64,000 nucleotides of DNA from Manihot esculenta (GCF_001659605.2 NC_035174.2:23882027-23946026), one strand, 5' to 3'; counted from the stretch's first letter, positions 11,233 to 23,404 are shown. The notes: generated by a model from the letters alone, not told the origin. Numbers and translations are program-made.

Positions 11233-11685
11233 GTTCAGTGTACAGTGTACAGGGACAGTCCAGCAGAGTACAGGAAAAGTAAAGAGATCTGTAATAGCTT
11301 AGAGTGGACATGTAATATTAAAGAGATGTAATAGTTGTTGCTTGACCTAGTGATGTATGTTTTGTACATGATCTGTATTTGTATATATATATATGTTTTC
11401 CTGTATGTGAAAACCAGGCTTAACAGGTATGAGTTCACCCATCTAGAGCAAGCTCTAGCCAGGGATACAGAGTACAGAGTACATGAGTACAGAGTACAGA
11501 GATAGTGCATGCACAGGTTAAGCCTTGGTTCAGAAAAGAGTTTTATTTTCACAGAAAATGTATGATCATGTATGAGATTTACAGGTACACAGAGAGTATA
11601 GCAGGCTTGCTACGGGTTCTGGCGGCCTTAAGCCGACCTGAATCCTAGCGCCGGTGACGGTCCATTTTGGGGTCGTTACATCAAG

Positions 11686-14600
11686 GTCATGGGTGGGGTA
11701 ATTCAACTCGTGCTTCTTCAACTGTCTAGAAGCATAAGCAATCACCCTATCCTTCTGCATCAAAACACAACCCAATCCCACTCGAGATGCGTCACAGAAC
11801 ACTGTGAAATCCTCATCACTAACAGACAGAGCTAGCACTGGTGCTGTAGTCAATCTCCTCTTGAGTTCTTCAAAGCTTTCTTCACACTGGTCCAACCAGA
11901 TAAACTTCTGATTTTTCTGAGTCAGTTTGGTCATAGGAGCTGCTATCTTCGAGAAGTCCTGTACGAACCTCCTGTAGTAACCTGCCAGTCCCAAAAAGCT
12001 TTTAATCTCAGTCACTGTAGTGGGTCTGGGCCAGTTAGCTACAGCCTCTATCTTCTTGGGGTCTACCTCAATTCCATCTGTTGATACTACATGTCCCAAG
12101 AAGGAAATGCTCCTCAACCAAAACTCACACTTAGAGAACTTGGCATATAAACCATGCTCTCTCAGTGTCTGCAGAACTATCCTCAGATGCTGGGCATGCT
12201 CCTCTGCTTCTCTGGAATACACTAAGATGTCATCGATAAAGACAATCACAAAGTGATCCAGAAACTCGCTGAAAACTCTGTTCATGAGATCCATGAATGC
12301 TGCAGGGGCATTAGTCAACCCGAACGGCATTACTAAGAACTCATAGTGCCCATATCTGGTCCTGAAAGCTGTCTTAGGCACATCTGCCTCTCTAACTCTC
12401 AACTGATGATATCCGGATCTCAGATCTATTTTAGAGAAACAACCTGCTCCAGCTAGCTGGTCAAATAGATCATCAATCCTAGGCAAAGGATATCTATTCT
12501 TGGTAGTGACCTTGTTTAACTGTCTATAGTCAATACAAAGTCTGAGGGATCCATCCTTCTTCTTGACAAAGAGCACTGGAGCACCCTAAGGTGAGGTACT
12601 AGGACGGATGAAACCCTTATCTACTAAATCCTGCAACTACTCTTTCAACTCTTTTAACTCTGCTGGCGCCATCCTGTAGGGAGGAATAAAGATAGGTCTG
12701 GTACCAGGCAACAATTCAATTTCAAACTCTATCTCCCTACTAGGCGGTAGTCCTGTTAAGTCATCTGGGAACACATCTGGAAACTCTTGAACTACTGATA
12801 TCGAAGCTGGTTCCCTAACCTAACTGTCTAGCTCTCTCACATGAGCTAGAAACCCCTGACAACCCCTCCTAAGCAAACGACGAGCCTGAAGGGCTGAAAT
12901 CAGACCTCTGGGTATACCTCTCCTATCTCCTCTGAAGACACACTCCGACCCATCCTGGTCTCTGAGACTAACTACCTTGTCTCTACAGTCCAAGGTAGCA
13001 CCATATGTAGATAACCAATCCATCCCTAGAATGACGTCAAAATCTGTCAAATCTAGAACCACAAGGTCAGCTGAAAGGTATCTACCCTCTATGAACACTG
13101 AACTGAAACGACAGACCGGCATTGCCACTGATGGGTCGCATTTGGGTCCACTGACCCAGAGAGGATACTCTAACTCAGAACTGATCAAACCCAATCTCTG
13201 TATGGCTCTCGAAGCAATAAAGGAATGAGAAGCACCGGGGTCCATCAAAGCATATACATCTGAACACCCAATGATGAGATTACCTGACACCACTGTGTTC
13301 GATGTATTAGCCTCCTCCTGAGTCACAGTGAAAATCCGTGCTGGGGCTACTGGATTTCCACCTCGGGAACCTGCTGCTGACGTAGAGGCTGCCCCTCTTC
13401 CTCTACCTCTGCCACTACTCTGAGGCATGGCTGGAGCCACTGGCTGCCCTATTGGCTGTGCTACACTGCCTGAACTCATCTGCTGGGAAGGTGCAATAGT
13501 CACCTGAGGACACTCTCGAGCAAAATGCCCTACCTGTCCACATCTAAAACAGGCTGAAGATCCCAACTGACAAGCTCCTCTGTGTGGTCTCCCATATCTC
13601 CTACATGCTGGAATAGCTGTGCCAGAGCTTGAGCCACTACCCATTCCCAGACCAGACTTGACTTTACTCCAGAACCTATTCTTTGTTCCTTTTGCTTTAT
13701 CCCATCTTTTGCTTCTTGAAGTGCCTGAACTGGGGGCCTTAGAACCCGAAGCCTGTGCCTTTGACTGTTTCTGAATATTGGCACTAGCTTCCATCTTCCT
13801 GGCTGCATCCACTATAGTGTGTAAACTATCCTTTTCTGCTGGAAGAATCAAGGAAGAATACCTGGGATGAAGTCTCATGGTATATCTCCTTGCCTTCTTC
13901 TGATCAGTATCATAGGCCTGACCCACGTACTGAAGCAAATCCAGGAACTTATCTGTAAATTCATCAACACTCATTTCATATGTCTGTCTCAACTGTTCAA
14001 ACTCTATTATCTTCATCTCCCTGGAGCTATCAGGAAAAGCCCACCCTGTAAACTCATTGGCGAACTCTTCCCACGACATACTGTTCATTCTGGGCTCTAT
14101 ATAGTTATTGAACCATTCCCGAGCCTTCTTACACTTTAGTGTAAACCCCGCCATCTCAATGGCTCTGCTATCATCTGCACCCAACTCACCAGTAATTATC
14201 CTCACAGTTCTCAGGTACTCAAATGGATCATCTCCTATATTGAACTTAGGAGCATCCAATTTCAGATACTCTGTCATCTTCACCTTACTTCCAGATGAAC
14301 TAGGTGGAGGTATTTGGGCAATAGGGGCTACTGGTTCTGTTTGTGGTGGTGGGGGTACTGGTTCATTTAGTTCTGGGTGTGCTGCACTTGGATGGATAGG
14401 GGAGGGTGGATACATAGGATATGGTGGGTAATAGTAAGGATATGGCATATATGGCATGTATGTAGGATATGGGTCAAATCGAGAGTACTCTGACATACCC
14501 TCCATCGGATACTCTGGATCCTGGGAAACAGCTGGATAATCAAAACCTGAGGCCTGAACGCCTCCCTGGGATTCTCCCATACCTTCATCCATAGACGGAT

Positions 14601-14811
14601 CAGTCTCCATGGCCTCCCTCACTTCCTCTGATCTACCTCCTCTAACAATCCCTCTTCTGCTCTCGTCCACAGACCTTCTAGGGTCTATTGACATGCCTTC
14701 CCTGCTAGATCTCTGAGACTTTGCCCTCGGCAATGCAGGAGGACGAGCAGCTAATCCCTCACTATCTGATGGGACTCCAGTCAATCGAGCTGATCGACGA
14801 GTTCCTCGCAT
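11686..14811 (-). pseudogene. gag-pol: Element 3 gag-pol, upstream half (gag, protease, RT, RNase H start)
   Basis: Gag starts [14 protein letters not shown] at 14811 (an in-frame ATG 10 codons upstream is less likely, since this start is shared with elements 9 and 11). It carries a Pro/Tyr-rich stretch, the retrotransposon gag core ([12 protein letters not shown]...), two knuckles, the first damaged (CRRYGRPH, Cys to Tyr; second CFRCGQVGHFARECP), and protease [10 protein letters not shown]. Stops follow at 12820-12822 (Gln to TAG), 12637-12639 (Gln to TAG) and 12586-12588 (Trp to TAG). The RT reading then runs clean through FIDD to the element 4 insertion point at 11686. All three stops are explained by C-to-T change on one strand or the other. 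Confidence 0.92.
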
Positions 14812-15021
14812 CCTAACTCTCTGAAAAACAACACATACCATAGCATATCAGCACATAAACATATATCTCAATCATAATACACATGCATATGCATTTCATA
14901 GCATCAAATTGACAGGACTCCACATCCTATCCTAGTGGACATGATTTCCTATTGTGCTTGACCAACTGTAGTCTCTATGAGCCCGACACTCTCTCTATAG
15001 GTCCGATCATATGAACCTAGG

Positions 15022-15036
15022 GCTCTGATACCAATC
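15022..15036 (-). other. Element 3 primer-binding site
   Basis: The minus strand reads TGGTATCAGAGCCC a few bases inside the 5' LTR. This complements the 3' end of plant initiator tRNA-Met, the usual chromovirus primer. Between it and the gag ATG (14812-15021) is an untranslated leader with an acceptor-like TTGTTTTTCAG just before the start codon. Confidence 0.85.
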
Positions 15037-15864
15037 TATAACGACCCCGAAATGGACCGTCACCGGTGCTAGGATTCAGGTCGGCTTAAGGCTGCCAGAG
15101 CCCGTAGCAAGCTTGTTATACTCTCTGTGTACCTGTAAATCTCATACATGATCATACATTTTTTGTGAAAAATAAAAACTCTTTTTATTCTGTACCAGGG
15201 CTTAACCTGTGCATGCACTATCTCTGTACTCAGTACTCTGTACCCCTGACTAGAGCTTGCTCTAGATGGGTGGTTTCATACCTGTTAAGCCTGGTTTTTC
15301 ACATACTCTGTAAAACATATACATAAACACAGATCATGTACATAACAAAAGATTTACAACACTAACTAAGTCAAGCACAATTCTAACTTTATATACAATT
15401 GTACATCTCTTTAAAATTATATGTCCACTCTAAGCTATTACAAGTCTCTTCTCTGTTCCTGTACTTTGCTGGACTTCCCCTGTACACTGTACAATGAACC
15501 TGCAAGACTGGGGTTAAGGGAGTGGGATGAGCTCTATAGCCCAGTGAGTAGAACAGTAAAACAATTCAGTAAAATATGATCTGATGGAATGCATCATAAC
15601 ACAGACAATCCACATCAAGAGTAAACCTGTCACCACATAGTCCTAGTAAACCGTGCCAGGCCGTAGACTGGGGTCCTGGTCTTCCTGTCCCATATATGTA
15701 TATGTGTATATAACACCTGTACTTACCATTTACCAAGCATAGACTGTTTGCCTATACCCGCCAGGTCGTAGAATGGGGTCCTGGACTTCCTGTACCTGCC
15801 AGGCCGTAGAATGGGGTCCTGGACTTCCTGTCTGGAACTATTGGATCATTCAGCATTTACCCAC
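15037..15864 (-). repeat. Element 3, 5' LTR, left piece
   Basis: This is the U5-side part of the LTR, collinear with 1026-1850 of the partner LTR, and ends at the element 5 target site CCCAC (15860-15864). It includes acceptor-like TCTTGCAG and the CCAGG...CCTGG tandem units near 15650-15830. The outer dinucleotide has decayed from TG to TA. Confidence 0.9.
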
Positions 15865-18800
15865 TGACAGGAGCGGTTGTCGAAGCCGGTCAAAAATAAC
15901 CTTCTTGGTTACCTACAAATACAACTGTAGACAGTGATGAAGGATCGTATCCACAGAGAATTGATTACCTATTTATTTATCTTAATCAAGACCAATCAAA
16001 CCAATTGAAAGCACAAGTGAAAGCAAGTGATTGCAAATAGAACAAAAGTAAAGTGCAAGGAAAGTAAAAAGGGGGTTTTGAGATGATTTGATTAACAACT
16101 AATGAAAACAATTAAAACAGCAAGTAATCTAAAATAAAGAGAGAAATCAATAAGAGAAAGGTCTAGTTGAAGATATGGATCCACTTTGGTTGTTTGGGTT
16201 GATCATTGAAACATGGTAATCTTGATTAACTCAATAGGTTGGTTATGGGGGTGGAAGACGCTTCTCACCACCATGTCTTTCCTTATGAATAAACTGATTA
16301 GGGAACGTCCTCTAACCAATTACTAATCAACAAATTGCCAAGGAACGTCCTTGGGCCATAGGCATCAAAACAATTGCCAATTGCATAAAGAACAAGAAAG
16401 ATCCAAACCCTAACTACTCAAATGCATGAGATGTTGCTAGATCATGCAATTTCTTGGTCTTTACACCAAGTGTTCTTAGATCAGAATATTTCCAGCAATT
16501 ACGGACTAACAAATATCCTAATCAACAATCAATTAACTTTGCAATCAAGAATCAAGTGGCCAATTTGATCAAAACAACAAAGCAATCTTTATAATTAAGC
16601 ACAATTGCATGAATATTGAATAAATCAAAAGCAAACACTTTATGTTCAGATCTCACAACCTTTTAAACAACCTTAGTTTGAACCAAACTTCAACTAGAAA
16701 TAGGGTTTCAGCCACTCATGGCTGAACCAAAACAGAAAATAAAAGAAAAGAAGAAGAAAAGATGAAGAACTAAGGTGGAGGAGCCTTTGGAGAGCCTTGA
16801 TCAATCCCTTGATGGAAGATGATTATTCTTGGTCTTCTTGAGGCCTTTAAATAGATCTTGAGAGGCTGCCTTTTTTCCTTTTTAGTGTCCATGCATCTGT
16901 AACAGCCCGCTTACCGGACCATCACCGGCACTAGGATCCAGATCGGCTTAAGGCCGCCGGGACCCGTAGTAAGCCTACTGTCAACTCTGTGTACCTGATA
17001 AATCCCATACATGATCACACTTAAACTTAAAACTGTTACTTACTCTTCTCTTTTTTTTTTTTTTCTTTCTTTGCTTGACTATCTTTTCTTTTCTTGAAAC
17101 TTTTCTCATCAACTAAGCCTGGACTATGCATGCTCTGTCTGTATGCACTCGAAGAGTGATACCTGCTATGGTACCATACAGTAACTACAGAGATAGAAAG
17201 ACTACCATGCACCAAGCCTAGCTCATCATCACAACATTATCTCAATCATAAAATGATCATGTGCAAAGGGATAAACATACACTAGGGCCAAGCACAATTC
17301 TATAACTCACTATATAACTTACTATTACATCATTTCTATACATTACATAAACTCTGTACTGTACATCATTATCATGTCCACTATTCTATACTATTACATA
17401 TGCCTTTACCCTTGCTTTCTCTTTCTCTTTCTCTTCTCTGAGGCCCTGAAAAATGGGGTTAGGGAGAGGGATGAGCTACTAAAGCCCAGTGAGCGAAATC
17501 TATAAAAATCACATTTAAAACATGCTATCACATGATGCATCACTACACAAACATTTCACATCTCGGATTGGACATGATCCCAAAACTCCCTCTGTCAGTG
17601 CCCGGCCCCCAAAGGAGCTCACACAGGTCTTTCACTAACTACTCATGGTGCCCGACCCTATAAGGGCTCTCACAGGACTCATCCAAGGTAAATGCCCGGC
17701 CCCAAAGGAGCTCACACAGGACATACAATAATGACAGACTTATGGGCTATTGAGATCGCCTCGGTCCAATCCACATATACAAGTAATAATGCAATGCATC
17801 AACTTGATGAATACTAATGCAAAGCATCCTACATACACATGGCATAATGATGCATGAATCATGCTAAAACAATTCTTAACTTTTAAAATAAAGTTCTGTT
17901 CCACTCACCTCTGTCAACTGCTGAGCAGTCTCTGTAACTCTAACTCTGTGGGCCTCCTTGGTCTCTCGGGTCCGTACCTACACAGGTGGACTCAAATGAG
18001 GACCAAACTTACTTAAACATAACTCTTAATATCTCCCCAAAACCCCTCTAAAACATCATAGGCATGCATGGAAAAATGGGCAAAAGAAGGCTGGACAGAG
18101 CACCTTCGGCGGCACTTTCGGCGGCCGAAACCCCTCTCCAGAGACGAAACTCATGCATGTTCGGCGGCACCTTCGGCGGCCGAAAGCCTCGTCCAGAGAC
18201 GAAACTCATGCACTTTCGGCGGCCGAACTCCCTCTTTCGGCGGCCGAAAGTCTCGTTCTCACCCAAAAGCCTAGCTTTCGGGGGCAAGGTTTGGCAGCCG
18301 AAACTGCCTCCACAAGGGGTTCGGCGGCCGAACCTTGCTTCGGCGGCCGAACCTGGATTCTCCAGAAAGGCAGAATCCAAGCACAACTCATGCTCTCAGC
18401 CTCCAAAATCCTATCAAACACCCATAACATGCATACCAACACTTCTCAACTAACACACAACATATCTCATGCATATAGGGGCCTAAACACGAGCTCAAAC
18501 CCCAAAAACAACAACAAAACTCATACTAACTCATATGATTAACATATGCTCAAACTCATGCTTATACTCCAAAACATGCCATAAACCTCTCCAAAACTTC
18601 TAAAACTTGCTTTAAACATAAGGGGAGGTGAGGATCCATGCTTACCTCTTGAAGAACTAGAGGATTGATGATCCAAGCTTGGAGATAGGGGAAAACTCAC
18701 TCAAAATCTCCAAGTGCTCAACTTTGCTTCCTTTTGCTCAAAACTCTAAACCAAAACGCAAATCAAGTGAAAACATGCAAGATTTGAGGAAAACATGAAA

Positions 18801-19801
18801 AATCACACCAAGGAGAACTTGAACCTACCTTTGACCCAAAACCAGAGTGTTTAACACTCAAGTCTCGGGCAAAGGGGCTTTTGTGGTGGCCAACCGACTC
18901 TTCCTTCGGCGGCCTAACGTGCATGCGAAACCATGCAACTTTCGGCGGCCGAACTTCACCTTCGGCGGCCGAACCTGGCTTTTGTCCCCTTGGCCTTTTC
19001 ATTTCAAAACTCAATGTTCTTAACTCAAAACATGCAAACATGATAAAAACACTTAAAAAAAACATCTTCAAAACCTTTCTTATACCCTTAGGGCAAGCTC
19101 CGACATCCTCGAATCCCGACTTCCAACGGAAAATCCGCCGGAACGTAGGAATTCCGATACCGGGGTCTAGCCGGGTATTACATGCATCTTTGAGTGATTG
19201 CCCCATAGTGCCCTTGAGTTTTCTTTGTGCATATGTGGAGTTGCAAGCCCTTTTTGGTCTTTTAATTGACATCCAAGGTGTGTCCAAGAAGATTTATGCA
19301 CTAAAGAGGAAGGTGGAGCCTTGATTTGAATTTTGAATGAGCATAGCACTATGTAGGAAACATGTGATCTTCAAGATTTGGCTCATTAAATAGGGAAGAG
19401 CATGTTCGGGGGCAAGTTCGGCCGCCTAAATTAAGTTTCGGGGGCAGGACTTTCGTCTCTGGAGCCAAGGTTCGGCGGCCGAAGGTGCCCCCTAAAGTGG
19501 GTGACTTTCGCCTCTGGACTAGACTTTAAGCCGCCGAAAGTGCCCCCTAAAGTGGGTGACTTTCGGCTTCCGAAAGTGCTTCCGAAGGTGCCCCCGAAAG
19601 TGGGTGAGTTTTGGCTTCCGAAAGTGCTTCCGAAAGTGGCTGTTTTTGGGCATTCTTTGGCACTTTTAAGAGCATTTTCTTCAAATTGTTTCTTCATACC
19701 TAATATTTGCAAAACATGATTAAAACCACAAAATTAGGTAGAATAGGTGCAAATAAACATCAATAAGATCATGAAAATATGGACTAAAATATGCTCTATC
19801 T
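15865..19801 (-). mobile_element. Element 5: Athila-like solo LTR, TSD CCCAC, split by element 6
   Basis: The sequence starts TGACAGGAGCGGTTGTCGAA and ends AAATATGCTCTATCT, matching the LTRs of element 10, and is flanked by CCCAC at 15860-15864 and 19802-19806. Element 3's partner LTR shows the uninterrupted site. Without element 6 it is about 1.65 kb. No internal Athila sequence is present, so it is a solo LTR left by LTR-LTR recombination. The last base has changed from A to T. A TTCGG-type cluster lies at about 19404-19630. No gene. Confidence 0.9.
16898..19182 (-). mobile_element. Element 6: Tekay-type solo LTR, subfamily of element 1
   Basis: It is a complete 2285-bp LTR (TGTAACAGCC...GGTATTACA on the + strand) lying in element 5. 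The flanks TGCATC at 16892-16897 and 19183-19188 make a 6-bp duplication, one base longer than in the other insertions. Contents: a T-rich run near 17049-17075; three tandem units of TGCCCGGCCCC...CTCACACAGG (17596-17735); splice-like sites on the minus strand at 18645 (donor), 17978 (acceptor), 17908 (donor) and 17446 (acceptor); and TTCGG clusters at about 18100-18360 and 18905-18975. No coding gene. Confidence 0.9.
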
Positions 19802-19806
19802 CCCAC

Positions 19807-21260
19807 ACCAACAATATAGTTATGCAATGCAACATCTTTGTGAGTTCTAATGCAATCAACCTATTGCATAAACATGATGCATGAAAGATGCCAAAAGCAG
19901 TTAATGTCTCAATTAAAACGAGTAATAAGTTTAGTTCCACTCACCTCTGGCTGTATGGACTGACTCTGCAGGTTCTGTAAACTCTGGAGCAGTACTCACT
20001 GCTGCTCTCTCTGGTTCCTCTGGTCTGTGTAAGCACAGAAAGACTCAAATGAGGGACCAAACTAGTTTAAAATAAACTCTATTAAACTCCCCAAGAATCC
20101 CCTTAATCTCACTCTAAAACTCATGCAAAGCATGCAAAAGAAAAGCTGGACATGACACTTTCGGTGGCAGGTTCGGCGGCCGAAAGTCCTCTCCAGAGAC
20201 GAAACTCATGCACCTTCGGCGGCCGAATCTCAATCTTCGGCGGCCGAACCCTTTCGGGGGCAAGTTTCGGGGGCCAAAAGACACTCCAGAGACGAAAGTC
20301 TCTAACCTTCGGCGGCACCTTCGGCGGCCGAATCCCCCAAACAGAGCCGAACTTCAAAACTCTCGGGGGTGAGCTGTGGCTGCCAAAGCCACCATGCAAG
20401 AGGTTCGGCGGCCGAATGCTTCTTCGCAGCCGAACCTGAGTTCTTCAGGAACTCAGCTTCGCCCGCAACCTTGCTCCTCCATCCTTTCCTCCTCTCTAAA
20501 CATGCATAACTCCATTCCTCTCCACACATATACTCCAGTATATGTACAAAGGGGTCTAAAACTATCTAAAAAACCCCAACAAACAACACATCATAACGCA
20601 AACATGCATAGACCATTAAAACATCAAAACTCCACTTAACAACCTATACATGTAACTCTACCCTTAACCTCTTTAAGAGCTGTTATAACTCATTAAAACA
20701 AGTTTACAAACTTCCCTTACCTCTGGAAAACAGAAGCTAAACAACCTGAACACCAAGCTATGCACCAACTTCTCTTCTCCTTAACTAAACCACCAAACCT
20801 TTCTTTTTAACTCAAAAACCTTCAAAACCATTTGACAAACAACATAATTCTGCATGAGCAGCTAAAAACTTGCAGATGAGTCATGAGAGACGTGGCCTAT
20901 CCTCTGGCAATGGTTTGGAAGCAACACCTGTCCAAATCAAATGCACAATAGCTGGCTGGCCAACTCAACTTCGGCTGCCGAATCGCATGCAAAACCATGC
21001 AACATTCGGGGGCCGAACCTGAACTTCGGAAGCCGAACATTGGGCACTTTCGGCGGCCAAACTTACCTTCGGCGGCCGAACTTGGCAAAAGTCCCCATTG
21101 TCTTTTCTCTTCAAAAACTCAAATCATTTCAACTTAAAAACCTTAAAACATAACATAATATCTTAGAAAAACATAAATCCTACCCTTCTATAGAATTCCA
21201 ACATCCCGGATTCCACCGAATAACAGGAATTCTGGTGCCGGATTCTAGCCAGGTATTACA
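19807..21260 (-). repeat. Element 3, 5' LTR, right piece
   Basis: This is the continuation of 15037-15864, collinear with 1856-3309 of the partner LTR. It carries the candidate middle exon, intron 1 with TTCGG cluster 20160-20440, and cluster 20970-21085 in the first exon region. It ends GGTATTACA at the TSD GCTGG (21261-21265). No gene. Confidence 0.9.
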
Positions 21261-21265
21261 GCTGG

Positions 21266-23404
21266 TGCCATCCTGTAGGGAGGAATAGAGATAGGTCTGG
21301 TACCAGGCAGCAATTCAATTTCAAACTCTATCTCCCTACCAGGCGGTAGTCCTGGAAGTTCGTCTGGGACAACATCTAGAAACTCTCGGACTACTGGTAT
21401 CGAGGCTAGTTCCCTAACCTGACTGTCTGGCTCGCTCACATGAGCTAGAAACCCCTGACAACCCCTCCTAAGTAAACGACGAGCCTGAAGGGCTGAAATC
21501 AAACCTCTGGGTGTACCTCTCCTGTCTCTTCTGAAGACACACTTTGACCCATCCTGGTCTCTGAGACTAACTACCTTGTCTCTACAGTCCAAGGTAGCAC
21601 CATATGTAGATAGCCAATCCATCCCTAGAATGACGTCAAAATCTATCAAATCTAGAACCACAAGGTCAGCTGGAAGGCATCTACTCTCTATAAACACTGG
21701 ACTGAAACGACAGACTGACACTGCCACTGATGGGTCGCACTTGGGTCCACTGACCTAGAGAGGATACTCTAACTCAGAACTGATCAAACCCAGTCTCTCT
21801 ATGGCTCTCGAAGCAATAAAGGAATGAGAAGCACCGGGGTCCATCAACACATACACATCCGAACACCCAATGATGAGATTACCTGACACCACAGTGTTCG
21901 ATGTGTTAGCCTCCTCCTGAGTCACAGTGAAAATCCGTGCTGGGGCTACTGGATTTCCACCTCGGGAACCTGCTGCTGAAGTAGAGGCTGCCCCTCTCCC
22001 TCTACCTCTGCCACTACCTTGAGGCATGACCGAAGCTGCTGGCCGTACCACTGGCTGTGCTACACTGCCTGAACTCATCTGCTGGGATGGTGCCACAAAA
22101 GTCACCTGAGGACAATCCCGAACAAAGTGCCCTTCCTGTCCACATCTAAAACAAGCTGAAGATCCCAACTGACAAGCTCCTCTGTGGGGTCTCCCACATC
22201 TCCTACACACTGGAATAGCTGTGCCAGAGCTTGAGCCACTACCCATTCCCAGACTAGACTTGGCTTTACTCCAGAACTTGTTCTTTAGTCCTTTCGCTCT
22301 ATCCCATCTCTTGTTGCCTGAAGTACCTGAACAGGGGGCCTTCGAACCCGAAGCCTGTGCCTTTGACTGTCTCTGAATATTGGCACTTGCTTTCATTTTC
22401 CTGGCTGCATCCACTATAGAGTGGAAACTCTCCTTTTCTGCTGGAAGGATCAAGGAAGAATACCTGGGATGAAGTCTCATAGTATATCTCCTTGCCTTCT
22501 TTTGGTCAGTATCATAGGCTTGACCCACATACTGAAGCAAATCCAAGAACTTATCTGTAAACTCATCTACGCTCATCTCATCTGTCTGTCATAACTATTC
22601 AAACTCGATTACCTTCATCTCCCTCGAACTATCAGGAAAAGCCCACCCTGCAAACTCATTGGCAAACTCTCCCCAGAACATATTGTTCATCCTGGGCTCA
22701 ACATAATTCTTGAACCATTCCCGAGCCTTCTTACACTTTAGTGTAAACCCCGCCATCTCAATGGCTCTGCTATCATCTGCACCCAACTCATCAGTGATCA
22801 TCTTCACAGTTCTTAGGTACTCAAATGGATCATCTCCTGTATTGAACTTAGGAGCATCCAATTTCAGGTACTCAGCCATTTTCACCTTACTTCCAGATGA
22901 ACTAGGTGGAAGTGTTTAGGCAACAGGGGCTACTGGTTCTGTTTGTGGTGGTGGGGGTACTGGTTCATTTAGTTCTGGGTGTGCTGCATTTGGATGGGTA
23001 GGGGAGGACGGATACATGGGGTATGGTGGGTAATAGTGAGGATATGGCCTATTTGTAGGATATGGGACAAAACGAGAGTACTCCGACATACCCTCCATCG
23101 GATACTCTGGACCCTGGGAAAAGGCTGGATAGTCAAAACCTGAGGCCTGAACGCCTCCTTGAGATTCTCCCATACCTTCATCCATAGACGGGTCAGTCTC
23201 CATGGCCTCCCTCACCTCCTCTGATCTAGCTCCTCTAACTGTCCCTCTTCTGCTCTCGTCTACTGACCTTCTAGGGTCTATTGACATGCCTTCCCTGCTA
23301 GATGTTTGTGACCTTGCCCTCGGCAATGCAGGAGGACGAACAGCTAATCTCTAACTATCTGGTGGGACTCCAGTCAATCGAGCTGATCGACGAGTTCCTC
23401 GCAT
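21266..23404 (-). pseudogene. gag-pol: Element 2 gag, protease and start of RT (decayed)
   Basis: Gag starts [14 protein letters not shown] at 23404. The gag core ([22 protein letters not shown]), two knuckles ([26 protein letters not shown]), protease ([10 protein letters not shown], with VILGMDWLS downstream) and the PYRMAPA lead-in to RT can all be read in one frame. In-frame stops lie near 23353 and at 22916-22918 (CAA to TAA), 22595-22597 (CAG to TAG), near 22590 (CGA to TGA) and 21755-21757 (TGG to TAG). The RT continues at 1025 leftwards. It is a pseudogene decayed mainly by transitions. Confidence 0.9.

Larger units (their letters stand above)
5174..11680 (+). mobile_element. Element 4: 5'-deleted Tekay-type chromovirus, TSD TCAAG
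   Basis: TCAAG at 5169-5173 and 11681-11685 flanks the element, and element 3's RNase H is continuous once it is removed. Its order is a 192-bp 5' LTR stub, 3' gag, pol, PPT and a complete 3' LTR of 2193 bp. The stub is identical by eye to the first 192 bp of the 3' LTR. The primer site and N-terminal gag are missing, removed by one deletion of roughly 3 kb. The copy cannot be autonomous, although its remaining reading frame is open. Confidence 0.93.
9488..11680 (+). repeat. Element 4, 3' LTR (reference Tekay LTR, 2193 bp)
   Basis: The LTR runs TGTAATACC...GGTCGTTACA. In forward order it has: TATATAAG at 9556-9563; first TTCGG cluster 9657-9775; donor-like GAG|GTAAGT at 10026; second TTCGG cluster 10313-10502; acceptor-like TATAG at 10626; 89-nt candidate exon; donor-like GAG|GTGAGTGG at 10716; three tandem units of CCAGGAGCC...CCCTGG (10888-11010) and a fourth related unit near 11047; acceptor-like TTTTGCAG at 11232; palindrome CTAGAGC-AA-GCTCTAG at 11443-11458; and the conserved end CTTAAGCCGACCTGAATCC. 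No protein gene is supported inside it. Confidence 0.92.
1026..21260 (-). mobile_element. Element 3: Tekay-type chromovirus with two nested insertions, TSD GCTGG
   Basis: The direct repeats GCTGG at 1021-1025 and 21261-21265 bound the element, and the target RT sequence is continuous without it. Its 3' LTR is 1026-3309 (2284 bp). Its 5' LTR is 15037-15864 plus 19807-21260 (2282 bp after removing element 5). Between them run the PPT, pol, gag and primer site on the minus strand. Element 4 interrupts RNase H and element 5 interrupts the 5' LTR. The two LTRs differ at many positions, mostly transitions, so it is clearly older than elements 9 and 11. The first LTR dinucleotide at 15037 is TA instead of TG. 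Confidence 0.92.

Noticed and set aside
17040..17080. T-rich run as a poly-A tail of a LINE or SINE
   Set aside because: It lies inside a complete LTR of element 6, with no target duplication or SINE/LINE sequence next to it.
1026..21260. Two separate elements (3' LTR with pol at 1026-5173 and gag at 11686-15036) instead of one element 3
   Set aside because: The TCAAG duplication around element 4 and the continuous RNase H sequence across it, plus GCTGG at both outer ends, show they are halves of one insertion.
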